Assembly (NCBI GenBank): GCA_022984795.1 | Contig: JALIHJ010000015.1 | Span: forward strand, 186,001-250,000 | Length of the DNA: 64,000 nucleotides | Direction of reading: 5' to 3' | From: Fabrea salina | Lineage: Eukaryota; Ciliophora; Heterotrichea; Heterotrichida; Fabreidae | In this document: positions 55,756 through 63,622 of the stretch, piece after piece | Layout of the letters: each line of letters starts with the position of its first letter | Position numbering within the stretch: position 1 is the first letter of the stretch | The notes under the pieces: generated by a model | Told to the model about the DNA's origin: nothing | What the model saw: the letters and a program-made list of their open reading frames with translations, nothing else | Databases searched by the model: none | Position numbers and translations under genes: made by a program

Positions 55756-56073
55756 ATGGAACAAGCCACTGAAACTATTAAAAGAATCAACTTTTTGTAC
55801 CAAGCAGCAGTAGAAGTATTCCCAGTAAGTCCAGTTCTGGCCCAGTACTATGTGAAACAACTTGTCCAAGTCTCCCAAAAACAAGTGCAAAGAATGTAAT
55901 ATCCACCTAGCTCTCCACAAATCAAGCAAAACTTCTGCAAAAAGTGCCATTACTTACTGGCTTACCTCTTCAAGGCCACTTTAAGTATCTTTTAAACAGA
56001 AAAGGGAAAAACCAAGTACGCCTTAGTTACTTGTCCAAGCTGTGGTTACGAAAAAAGAATTAGGATGCTTTAA
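55756..56073 (+). CDS. RPP21: RNase P/MRP protein subunit RPP21 (Rpr2), three exons
   Basis: Exons 55756-55895, 55911-55984 and 56000-56073 encode 95 residues after two 15-nt introns are removed; unspliced, the frame breaks twice. The product starts [20 protein letters not shown] and continues with [34 protein letters not shown] supplies the first CxxC and [16 protein letters not shown] the second. This is the Rpp21/Rpr2/Snm1 pattern: helices, then a four-cysteine zinc ribbon. It is a protein subunit of RNase P, which trims tRNA 5' ends, and possibly of RNase MRP. It is slightly short for the family, with the core complete. SEC23 starts 17 nt downstream. Confidence 0.93.
55896..55910 (+). other. 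15-nt intron 1 in RPP21
   Basis: GTAATATCCACCTAG, phase 2. Retention reads AGA ATG TAA. Splicing restores [17 protein letters not shown], a conserved stretch. Confidence 0.92.
55985..55999 (+). other. 15-nt intron 2 in RPP21
   Basis: GTATCTTTTAAACAG, phase 1. Retention puts TAA in frame. Splicing restores [20 protein letters not shown] leading into the second zinc-ribbon CxxC. It ends in CAG. Confidence 0.92.
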
Positions 56074-56090
56074 TAAATTGTTTCTTAAAA

Positions 56091-58331
56091 ATGTCAGAGG
56101 ATGTGTACACACGTGAAGCCAAAGACGGAGTCAGGTGCACTTGGCAGTACTGGCCTAACAACAAAATCACAGCTACCAGAAACGTCATTCCTATCAGTCT
56201 GCTTTACACTCCTTTGCAAGAAATCGAAAACATGGCCCTTGTCGAGTACGAACCAGTGCTTTGCTCCAGGTGTAAGTCTGTGCTCAACCCTCACTGCCCA
56301 CTTGACTTCACAGCCAAAGCTTGGGGTTGTCCTTTCTGCATGACTAGGAACCCTTTTCCCCAGCACTACAAAGCCCACATTTCCGAAACTACTCTTCCTG
56401 CTGAGTTAATGCCCCAGTACACCACTATGGAGTACATCCTTCCCAATGCGCAAGGCGTCCCCCCTGTGTTTGTGTTTGTAGTGGACACTTGCTGTGCCCC
56501 TGACGAATTAGCTGAACTCAAGTCTTCTCTCCAACAAACCATCAATCTTTTGCCTGGTGAAGCACTTGTGGGGTTCATTAGTTTCGGCAAAAACGCTTAC
56601 GTCTACAACTTGGGTTGGGAAGAGTGCACTAGGTGCTACGCTTTCCGCGGAGACAAAGTCTACGACCTCCAACAGATTAAAGACCAACTAGGACTTTTAG
56701 GCCACGACCCCAGAGGAGTCCAAGCAGGAGCTCGCAAGTTTTTGATGCCTGCTTCTGAGTGCGAGTTCATTTTGACCAGCATTGTAGAGGAGCTTTCCAA
56801 AGACCCCTGGCCAGTTCCTGCAGGGTCAAGGCCCCAAAGGTGTGTAGGGAACTCTTTGCAAATAGCTTTGTGCTTACTAGAGATTGCTTACCCCAGACAA
56901 GGCTGCCGAGTTATGCTGTTTGTTGGGGGCGCTGCGAGTTTCGGACCAGGAATGATTGTGAATGATAAACTCGTTGACTCTATCAGAACTTACCACGACA
57001 TTAAGAACGACAACGCCAAGTACATGAAAAACGCCATCCAGTTTTACGAAGGAATTGCAGACAGGGCAGCTAACCACGGACACGCTGTAGACATCCTGAG
57101 TTGTTCCATTGACCAAGTAGGACTCATGGAGATGAAAAGCCTAAGTGAAAAAACAGGAGGCTACCTCATAACCTCTGACAGCTTCAAAACTGACACCTTC
57201 AAACAGTCCTTGCAGAAAATATTTTCCAGAGAACAAACAGGGGCCCTCAAAATGGGGTTTAACGCTCAAATTATGATGCTCACTCCTCCAGACATTAAAA
57301 TCAACGGAGCAATTGGGTCTCTGATTTCGCTTAAAAAGAAAAACAACTTCGTCAGCGAAACCGAAATAGGCCACGGACAAACTAACCAGTGGAGCATGCC
57401 TTCTATTGACTCCCAAAGCACAATAGCTTTTTACATAGACTTGGCAAACCAAGAACCAGCAGCCAAACGCACCCATGCTTCAGTTCAGTTCCAAACGAAG
57501 TACCAACACTCAAGTGGCAGAGTGAGACTTAGAGTTACTTCGCTCAAGTACCCACTGGCGGAGAGTGGCAACTTGCCTAAGTTCATTGCAGCTTTTGACC
57601 AAGAAGCTGCAGCTGTGGCCATGGCTAGGTGGGCTGTAGCCAGGTCTGAAAAAGAAGAGTCAATCGACGTCATCAGGTGGCTGGACAGAACCCTTATAAG
57701 GTTAGTGAAGAAATTCGCAGACTACCAACACGACTTGCCCCACACATTTAAGTTGTGCAAAGAGTTTTCGCTGTACCCTCAGTTCATGTTCCACATGAGG
57801 CGTTCTCAGTTTTTGCAGACTTTCAACGTTTCGCCTGACGAAAGTGCTTTTTACAGAACTCTTATAGTTAGAGAAAACGTGACTAACTCACTCTTGATGA
57901 TCCAGCCTGCCCTTCTGCAGTACTCGTTTGACTCACCCCACCCGCAGCCTGTGCTCCTTGATATTGCTTCTTTGAAAAACAACGTTATTCTGCTCCTAGA
58001 CACCTTTTTCACAGTGCTGATTTGGCACAGCGACATGATCACTAAGTGGAACAAAATGGGGTACGCAGAGAACCCTGAGTACGAAAACTTCAAAGTGCTT
58101 TTGGAAATGCCTGTAGAAGACGCACAGCAGATTGTTAAGGAAAGGTTCCCTGTTCCTCGACTCATCCAAACTGAAGTGGGAAAAGGCCCCGAAAGGCTGT
58201 TGAAGGCCAAAGTGAACCCTTCCAACACTGGAAAGAACAACACTACTGAAGAGGTAGGGTACTATTTAACTGAAGACGTTTCTTTGAAGGTGTTTATGGA
58301 CCACCTTATTCAATACGCAGTAAAGTCTTAA
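56091..58331 (+). CDS. SEC23: COPII coat subunit SEC23
   Basis: A 746-residue protein, full length for the family. The N-terminal [17 protein letters not shown] is followed by the zinc finger [20 protein letters not shown] and WGCPFC. The trunk domain includes [20 protein letters not shown]. The beta-barrel, helical ([20 protein letters not shown]) and gelsolin-like domains ([20 protein letters not shown]) follow. SEC23 is the GTPase-activating protein for SAR1 in ER-exit vesicle coats. The arginine finger region is likely the VRCTWQY-adjacent or MRRSQFLQ segment; I did not map it exactly. Confidence 0.97.
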   Translation: MSEDVYTREAKDGVRCTWQYWPNNKITATRNVIPISLLYTPLQEIENMALVEYEPVLCSRCKSVLNPHCPLDFTAKAWGCPFCMTRNPFPQHYKAHISETTLPAELMPQYTTMEYILPNAQGVPPVFVFVVDTCCAPDELAELKSSLQQTINLLPGEALVGFISFGKNAYVYNLGWEECTRCYAFRGDKVYDLQQIKDQLGLLGHDPRGVQAGARKFLMPASECEFILTSIVEELSKDPWPVPAGSRPQRCVGNSLQIALCLLEIAYPRQGCRVMLFVGGAASFGPGMIVNDKLVDSIRTYHDIKNDNAKYMKNAIQFYEGIADRAANHGHAVDILSCSIDQVGLMEMKSLSEKTGGYLITSDSFKTDTFKQSLQKIFSREQTGALKMGFNAQIMMLTPPDIKINGAIGSLISLKKKNNFVSETEIGHGQTNQWSMPSIDSQSTIAFYIDLANQEPAAKRTHASVQFQTKYQHSSGRVRLRVTSLKYPLAESGNLPKFIAAFDQEAAAVAMARWAVARSEKEESIDVIRWLDRTLIRLVKKFADYQHDLPHTFKLCKEFSLYPQFMFHMRRSQFLQTFNVSPDESAFYRTLIVRENVTNSLLMIQPALLQYSFDSPHPQPVLLDIASLKNNVILLLDTFFTVLIWHSDMITKWNKMGYAENPEYENFKVLLEMPVEDAQQIVKERFPVPRLIQTEVGKGPERLLKAKVNPSNTGKNNTTEEVGYYLTEDVSLKVFMDHLIQYAVKS

Positions 58332-58364
58332 GTAATGGGTTGAGTGATTAGAGCTAAATAAATT

Positions 58365-59654
58365 ATGAAAAGAAGGTATTTTTATGGATTGGCTTTAACT
58401 GCTTGCATTTCGTCACTTACTTTCGGTAGAGACTACTTAGGGTACCACATTGGGTGTAATACGGTTTTTAAGGATAAATACGCTGATTTCGCCAATAAAA
58501 GAATCTTCTATTTAACTGTTGGTGCTTTAGTCGGGAGTCTTTGTGGCTGGTTTTTAACTGAACGCTTGGGCAGAAGAAAGTGCTTTATTTATGGAGCTTT
58601 GCTTAATATTATTGGTAGCGTTATAGTAAACTTTAGTTAGGCTTGTATATTCTATGACCATCCGGTTAAGGAGATTATTTTAAACATTTCATGCTGCATT
58701 CTTGGAGTGTACTCAGGTGTGTCTTCATACTTAGTGCCTATTTACAGTAAGACTTACTTAGTACTTGAAATTGCTCCTAAGTCCATTTCTATGAGTCTGG
58801 GTGTAATCCACCAGTCCACGATTATTTTTGGGATATTTTTGTCCTCTTGCCTTCATAGCAATGAGATTGCTCTCTATTCTGTACCTATTGGATTCTCAGC
58901 ACTTCAATTAGTACTGATGTTCACTTTGTTTAAGGTTGAAAGTCCTACTTTTTTATGGAAAAGCCAACAAAGAGAACTAGCCATAAGCCTTGTAAATAAC
59001 CTATATTTCGAAGGTGAGATGACCCATGAAGAGATTGAGGAGGTGTTTTCAGAAGTAGAGTTGAACGAATCAGGGCTAACTACTGACTTCAAAAGCCTAT
59101 TTAAGAAGCCTAAATACCGAAAGGCATTGGTGATGGGTCTGGCAATGATATTTTTACATAGATTTATAGGAGCTATTCAAGTTTTGGAGTTTTCACTACA
59201 GCAACGCTCTGAAATTGCAGTTCCAATTGAAGGGTTTAACTTCGCAAGTACACTTCCGTTAATATTTCTATTCTACAAGTACCCTGAAATGGGGAATCGC
59301 AGACTCCTGCAGATAGGAGGACTAGGAATGTCCATATCTTTGGGTGCGCTTATTGCGCTTACTGAACTTTGTAGCTGTGATTACTACTCCTTGATTCCTT
59401 CAGGTCTGTTTGTGCTTTTTTACCAAAGCTCAATAGGCCCACTAATGTGGATTTACTGTGCTGACGTTCTTAGTGAAAAAGGTCTAGTGCTTACCACATC
59501 ACTATACTGGGTGTTAGCTGCAGCTAATGAGGCTGAACCTTATCTAATTGATCAACAGACCTATGTATTAAGCTTCCACTTGGTAGTGTGTTTAATTCTA
59601 GTTGTCTTTTCAACGTGGGGCTTCCTAGAAAAGCACCAAATTGACACTTATTAA
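58365..59654 (+). CDS. MFS sugar transporter-like protein (two exons)
   Basis: Exons 58365-58625 and 58641-59654 give 424 residues after a 15-nt intron is removed. LVGSLCGWFLTERLGRRKCF is the family motif between helices 2 and 3 (G-x-x-x-D/E-R-x-GRR). SVI then ACIFYDHPVKEIILNISC joins at the intron. VYSGVSSYLVPIYSKTYLVL and EIAPKSISMSLGVIHQSTII match the GLUT/sugar porter helix 4-5 region with its P-E/A-P-x-x-x-R/S motif. It is short (typical 460-500), with only about ten to eleven hydrophobic segments clear, so it may be reduced. Substrate cannot be read. Confidence 0.85.
58626..58640 (+). other. 15-nt intron in the MFS transporter
   Basis: GTAAACTTTAGTTAG, phase 0 after codon 87. Its TAG is in frame. 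Removal joins membrane helices 3 and 4 into a continuous transporter frame; the downstream part has no ATG at the junction. Confidence 0.92.
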
Positions 59655-59677
59655 CTAACCATTATAAAAATTGTTGA

Positions 59678-60568
59678 ATGAAATCAGAAATCATTCTGGA
59701 CAAAAAAAGCAAAACTTACAGAGCTAACGAAAAAGTGAAAGGCGTAATAAAAGTAGAAAACGCCCCTGTAGGAGTGAGGATCAACAACATCTACATGAAA
59801 CTAGAAGGCCAAATCAAAGGCCAAAAGAAATCTAAAGACCTACCAGGAGAAGCTGCCAGCCAAATACCCCCTATTGTGTTCTGCAAAGCCGAAGAAACCT
59901 TTGAAAAGAACGGGAGTTTTTCAGACGAATCTTTGGAAATTCCATTTGTCATAAGCATTCTTCCTTTCAGAGACAACTTCTTAATAGAGTCCTACACAGG
60001 AGTTTATGTTTCTATCCAGTACGAACTAAGTGCTGTGTTCATGGTCAACGAAGAAGACGTTCCTAAAGTCGCTTCTCCAGAGTCAACCCGAGTAGTAGTT
60101 CAAGTGCCCAGTGAAAGCAACCCTTCTGAACGAAACAAAGTGCCTTTTGTAATAACTCCTGAAGGACTCGACAACCCTTCTGGAGTCGAAAACTTGCCTT
60201 CTTTCAGAATAGAAGGAGAACTCAACAGCCAAGCTTGGAACTTAAACCAAGAACTCACAGGCTGGATCAACGTCTTAGAAAGCACCAAGTCCATCAAAAG
60301 CATAGACATCCAACTTGTGCGTGTCGAAACTATTTCTTCAGCTGAAAACAGCATCCACGAAGCTACTGAAGTGCAAAGCATACAAATAGCTGACGGAGGC
60401 GTGCGGAAAAACACTAGGATTCCTCTTTACATGACTTTCCCCAAAAGCTTCACTTGCCCAACTACTTATTTCAAGAACTTCAGAATAGAGTTTGAACTGA
60501 ACGTTATTGTGCTGTTCTCAGACTGGCTGCAAGTCACCAAGAACTTTCCTTTAAAGTTAATGAGGTAA
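59678..60568 (+). CDS. VPS26C: VPS26C (DSCR3), Retriever/Commander complex subunit
   Basis: A 296-residue arrestin-fold protein matching VPS26C along its length. YRANEKVKGVIKVENAPVGV starts it; YTGVYVSIQYELSAVF, PFVITPEGLDN and SFRIEGELNSQAWNLNQELT follow. SIDIQLVRVETISSAENSIH then EATEVQSIQIADGGV is the most conserved box. FPKSFTCPTTYFKNFRIEFE and NFPLKL close it. VPS26C with VPS35L and VPS29 recycles cargo from endosomes. The next gene's ATG follows its TAA stop directly. Confidence 0.94.
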   Translation: MKSEIILDKKSKTYRANEKVKGVIKVENAPVGVRINNIYMKLEGQIKGQKKSKDLPGEAASQIPPIVFCKAEETFEKNGSFSDESLEIPFVISILPFRDNFLIESYTGVYVSIQYELSAVFMVNEEDVPKVASPESTRVVVQVPSESNPSERNKVPFVITPEGLDNPSGVENLPSFRIEGELNSQAWNLNQELTGWINVLESTKSIKSIDIQLVRVETISSAENSIHEATEVQSIQIADGGVRKNTRIPLYMTFPKSFTCPTTYFKNFRIEFELNVIVLFSDWLQVTKNFPLKLMR

Positions 60569-61183
60569 ATGGTAATCACTTTGCTTTTCTTAAGTGTGCA
60601 GGCTGACCAGCTTTACTGGGTAGACCATAACAACTCCAAAGTCTACGACTGGAATCCCCTAAGCAAGCCAGAGAGCTTGCCCTACATTTACTTGACGCAA
60701 AACTACTTTTATATGTTTAATTTAGGAAGCAATCTAAAAGAAACTTGCAAAGGAGAAACAGGCTCTGTAGCAAGGTTCTCCAAGGCTGGAGATTCTTGTG
60801 ACGTTTTGGGCAGACACGAGTACATGTCTGTTGAAAAGTTTACTGAAGGAATTCTAGTGGGGTACTACGGAGGCACTCTTTGTAGTAAAGGAGTTCCTTT
60901 TAAAACCTACTTTAAGCTTTACTGCAGTGAGTACTCAACTGAGTTTGCTTTAGAAGTTCATGAGTGCAGTGTAGTTTTTAGCAAGTACACACCTTCTGGC
61001 TGTGCACTAGCCTACAGCAGGTTGTCTTTGTCTGAGTTGCTGGGTTACAGTGCGCTTTTCATACTGGCAGTTGTTTGTTTCCTTAGTTTGTTGGAAGACG
61101 AAGAGTCCTTCTGCACAGAGTTTAAAAGCTTGTTTAGGAAGAACTTAGTGTTTTCAAGTAATAACCAATATGAGTTAGTATAA
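60569..61183 (+). CDS. Type I membrane protein with MRH-like lumenal domain
   Basis: A 204-residue protein starting with a short signal peptide (MVITLLFLSVQA). The lumenal part has the spacing of a mannose-6-phosphate-receptor-homology domain: GILVGYYGGTLCSKG, then FKTYFKLYCSEYS, then VHECSVVFSKYTPSGC. A membrane helix, LLGYSALFILAVVCFLSLL, and a cytoplasmic tail of about 40 residues ending YELV follow; the tail could carry a tyrosine sorting motif. Relatives include Atg27 and lysosomal sorting receptors. The Gln and Arg that bind mannose phosphate are not clear, so carbohydrate binding is doubtful. It abuts its neighbours with no spacer on either side. Confidence 0.75.
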   Translation: MVITLLFLSVQADQLYWVDHNNSKVYDWNPLSKPESLPYIYLTQNYFYMFNLGSNLKETCKGETGSVARFSKAGDSCDVLGRHEYMSVEKFTEGILVGYYGGTLCSKGVPFKTYFKLYCSEYSTEFALEVHECSVVFSKYTPSGCALAYSRLSLSELLGYSALFILAVVCFLSLLEDEESFCTEFKSLFRKNLVFSSNNQYELV

Positions 61184-63037
61184 ATGTGGCTTGTAGTTAC
61201 AATCGCAATAGGAGTCGTGTCCTTTCTGCTGTACTTCTTGCGCAGACCCCAAAAGCCCTTGGAAAAACCTTTGCAAGAAGCCCCGCTAAAAGAGCCCCTT
61301 CCACAAAAGCCTTCTTTAGGTAACGTGGTGGTTTACTTCGGAACCCAAACAGGGAAGTCTGAGTCCTTTGCCAAAGAACTTGCAGACGAACTCAGGCAAA
61401 ACAACTACAACCCTGTTCTGACAGACCTTGAAAACTTCGACCTAGCCACTTTTAAGTCCCACAAGTTCTGTGTAATCATCATTTCCACCCAAGGCCAAGG
61501 AGAACCTCCTCAGAGTGCTAAAGGGTTCTACAACACCATCAGAAACGCTGCCAGAAAGCAGTCGGAGGACTTAAGTAGCCTTGAGTACAGCCTCTTCGGC
61601 GTAGGAGCCTCTTCTTACGGAGACCTGTACAACGTAGCGGCCATTCGTCTAAACAACTTTTTGAAGAAGCTGCAAGCCAAAGACTTTCTTGAGTTGAAAC
61701 TTGGAGACGAAGACAAGAACTTAGAAGAAGACTTTCAAAACTGGAAAACTCAGTTACTCAAACTAATTCCCCAGAAAGTCAACCCTTCAGTGCAAGTTAC
61801 CCAAAAAGTTACCCAAAAAGTTACCAAAAACTACTCCAAAAACGCCAAGCTTTACTTAGAAAGCAAGGACCTCCAAGTCCTCAGCATGAAGGAACTAAAG
61901 AACGACCCTGAGTTCTACACACTCCACATAGAACTTGAAGCTAAGGACCTAGAATACAAAACTGCCTGGAACTTAGGAATGTTTCCAGAGAACGAGCCCC
62001 AAGTAGTAGAGCAAGTAGCCTTAAGCCAAGGGTACGACTTAAACACACAAATAACACAAGACTCTGTCCAGGGAGAAACCCTACCCTTTCCCGTGCCTTG
62101 CAGTCTAAGAGAGGCCTTCCAGAAGTACCTAGACTTCACTTCACTTCCCAGAAAAGTCTTTATTAAAAAACTAGCCCAGTACGCACAGGATCCCCCTCAA
62201 AAAGAAGAGCTCCTTAACTTTTGCTCTGTCAAAGGAAAAAACGCCTTCACCGAGCACATAGAAAAGCCTATGCTGGGCTTGGCAGACCTTCTCACAAAGT
62301 ACGACTCTATAAAAGTTCCTTTGGACGAGTTCTTAGCAATGGTGCCCATGATACAGCCCCGCTACTACACAATAGCTTCTTCTTCCTTAGTGCACCCTGA
62401 CATTGTCCATCTTACTTTTTCAATAACTAAAGAAGACACCACTCGAGGACCTCGTTTTGGACTTTGTTCTGGGTTTGTGTGGAGGATGTTCGAAAACTCT
62501 ACTTACAGAAAAGTCAGAGCCTTCGTCAAAGAAAGTGTGTTCAAACCCAACTATGAAGGAGAAGTAGTGATGGTAGCCACTGGCTCAGGAATAGCTCCTT
62601 TCAGAGGCATACTCCAGGAGTGCTCTTTCCTGGGGCAGCAAGGCAAGCCTTTTCCAAACCTAACTCTGTACTACGGAGTCAAAAAAGAATCCCACTTCTT
62701 ATACAAAGAAGAATTCGATCAACTCATAGCTCACCAAGAACCCACAAACCTCCACCAGTACGTACCAACAACCCCCTCTGAACAGCCTTTAATCAACAAG
62801 TGCTACTTAGCCTACTCCCAAACAGAACCCAAGACCTACGTGCAGCACGTCCTAAGTAAACACACAGAAGTCCTCCGCAAGGTAAGAACTGGACAACTTT
62901 TAGGCTGCGGCAACGTGAAGATGGGACAAGCCATTCCCTCCTTGTTTGAGTCGCAGGCTTCGGAAGAGAACCAAGACCCCAAGGAGCTGCTTAAGTGGCT
63001 GCGAGAGAATAATAAGTTGTTAATAGAAGTGTGGTAG
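61184..63037 (+). CDS. NADPH-cytochrome P450 reductase (diflavin reductase)
   Basis: A 617-residue protein. An N-terminal membrane anchor (MWLVVTIAIGVVSFLLYFLR) precedes an FMN-binding flavodoxin domain: VVYFGTQTGKSESFAKELAD, then IISTQGQGEPPQSAKGFY. The FAD-binding segment RYYTIASSSLVHPDIVHLTF and the NADPH site GSGIAPFRGILQECSF follow. The C terminus ends in Trp (LIEVW), as in P450 reductases. It donates electrons from NADPH to P450s at the ER. An anchorless TAH18-like role is excluded by the anchor. The insert VTQKVTQKVTKNY (three near-repeats of QKVT) lies between domains. The ATG directly follows the previous TAA. Confidence 0.92.
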   Translation: MWLVVTIAIGVVSFLLYFLRRPQKPLEKPLQEAPLKEPLPQKPSLGNVVVYFGTQTGKSESFAKELADELRQNNYNPVLTDLENFDLATFKSHKFCVIIISTQGQGEPPQSAKGFYNTIRNAARKQSEDLSSLEYSLFGVGASSYGDLYNVAAIRLNNFLKKLQAKDFLELKLGDEDKNLEEDFQNWKTQLLKLIPQKVNPSVQVTQKVTQKVTKNYSKNAKLYLESKDLQVLSMKELKNDPEFYTLHIELEAKDLEYKTAWNLGMFPENEPQVVEQVALSQGYDLNTQITQDSVQGETLPFPVPCSLREAFQKYLDFTSLPRKVFIKKLAQYAQDPPQKEELLNFCSVKGKNAFTEHIEKPMLGLADLLTKYDSIKVPLDEFLAMVPMIQPRYYTIASSSLVHPDIVHLTFSITKEDTTRGPRFGLCSGFVWRMFENSTYRKVRAFVKESVFKPNYEGEVVMVATGSGIAPFRGILQECSFLGQQGKPFPNLTLYYGVKKESHFLYKEEFDQLIAHQEPTNLHQYVPTTPSEQPLINKCYLAYSQTEPKTYVQHVLSKHTEVLRKVRTGQLLGCGNVKMGQAIPSLFESQASEENQDPKELLKWLRENNKLLIEVW

Positions 63038-63095
63038 TCAGGGCAAGGATGATGCTCTCATCAAAATCAGAGAGATTCCTAAACTCATCACGTAA
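63034..63095 (-). ncRNA. C/D-box snoRNA-like unit 3
   Basis: On the minus strand the boxes lie in the right order: C GTGATGA (63085-63091), D' CTGA (63067-63070), C' TGATGA (63058-63063, 3 nt after D') and D CTGA (63038-63041). The candidate guides are GTTTAGGAATCTCT before D' and GCATCATCCTTGCC before D. I could not recognise their rRNA targets. The 3' end overlaps the antisense end of the P450 reductase gene. No strong terminal stem is seen. Confidence 0.65.
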
Positions 63096-63101
63096 AGTTA
63101 A

Positions 63102-63164
63102 CTAGTCAGAGATCTTGGTGGGAATGACATCATTGTCAGGAGTAGCAACTTTTTCATCACTGAG
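63102..63164 (-). ncRNA. C/D-box snoRNA-like unit 2, 28S-directed guides
   Basis: Boxes on the minus strand are C GTGATGA (63154-63160), D' CTGA (63136-63139), C' TGATGT (63128-63133, 2 nt after D') and D CTGA (63106-63109). The D guide CACCAAGATCT is complementary to the highly conserved 28S segment AGATCTTGGTG. The D' guide GTTGCTACT complements AGTAGCAAC, very close to that segment in 28S (GGTGGTAGTAGCAA). By the fifth-base rule D' would methylate the A in GTAGCAA, near the yeast A807 site as I remember it. Two guides against adjacent rRNA make this the best supported unit. Confidence 0.78.
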
Positions 63165-63170
63165 GACTTA

Positions 63171-63228
63171 TGAATCAGCAACGAGGAATTTCTGTCATCA
63201 GGAACAGAGTAAAAAAGCTTTCGTCATT
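63171..63228 (-). ncRNA. C/D-box snoRNA-like unit 1, 18S-directed guide
   Basis: On the minus strand, a degenerate C box ATGACGA (63221-63227) lies right after the stop codon of the FYV7-like gene. A second C-type box TGATGA (63195-63200) and D box CTGA (63175-63178) follow. The guide GAAATTCCTCGTTG just before D complements the conserved 18S segment CAACGAGGAATT. The fifth base from D pairs with the G of CAACG. The D' box is unclear, so the 5' half is less certain than the 3' half. Confidence 0.68.
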
Positions 63229-63617
63229 TAATTATAACCATGTTTAATGTCTAACTTGTTGTAAACAACCCTCATAACGTTTTTGAGTTTAGGCTGGCCC
63301 TTTGAGTTTTTGGAAGCTAGTAACTTGGCAGCTTTTTTCCTCTGGGTTTTGTTTTGTTGGACTTTTTCTAGTTTTTGTTGTTTTAGTTGTTCTTTGTGGA
63401 GTTTTTGTTGTTCGAGTTGAGTGGCTTGTTGGGTTTCTTTTTTGAACCTTTTGGGTTTGGGTAAGTCATTGCCTTTAGGAGTTGGTGTGGTTCCTAGTTC
63501 TCCGTAGAGTGCTTTGAACTTTTCAGGCACTTCAGGAACTGTTTCTTCTTGGTAGTGCTGAAATACTTTTTTCTTTCTAGAGCTAGCAATTTGCTTTTTC
63601 TTCGTGATTTCTTTCAT
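63228..63617 (-). CDS. FYV7/CCDC59-like rRNA-processing protein
   Basis: The ATG at 63615-63617 (MKEITKKKQIASSRKKK) gives 129 residues; the frame continues upstream only inside the neighbouring gene. The protein is Lys/Gln-rich and helical, with KKKVFQHYQEE, then EQQKLHKEQLKQQKLEKVQQ. The C terminus is KTQRKKAAKLLASKNSKGQP, then KLKNVMRVVYNKLDI. The T/S-x-K-GQP-x-L/M ... L-x-KI end is the signature of FYV7/CCDC59, needed for small-subunit rRNA processing. snoRNA-like units begin at its stop codon, downstream on the same strand. Confidence 0.75.
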   Translation of the reverse strand: MKEITKKKQIASSRKKKVFQHYQEETVPEVPEKFKALYGELGTTPTPKGNDLPKPKRFKKETQQATQLEQQKLHKEQLKQQKLEKVQQNKTQRKKAAKLLASKNSKGQPKLKNVMRVVYNKLDIKHGYN

Positions 63618-63622
63618 CTTTA

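Noticed and set aside
55747-55950. Longer start of eIF2B beta at 55950.
   Set aside because: The extension is the antisense of RPP21, and the family N terminus begins at MEGLASYF.
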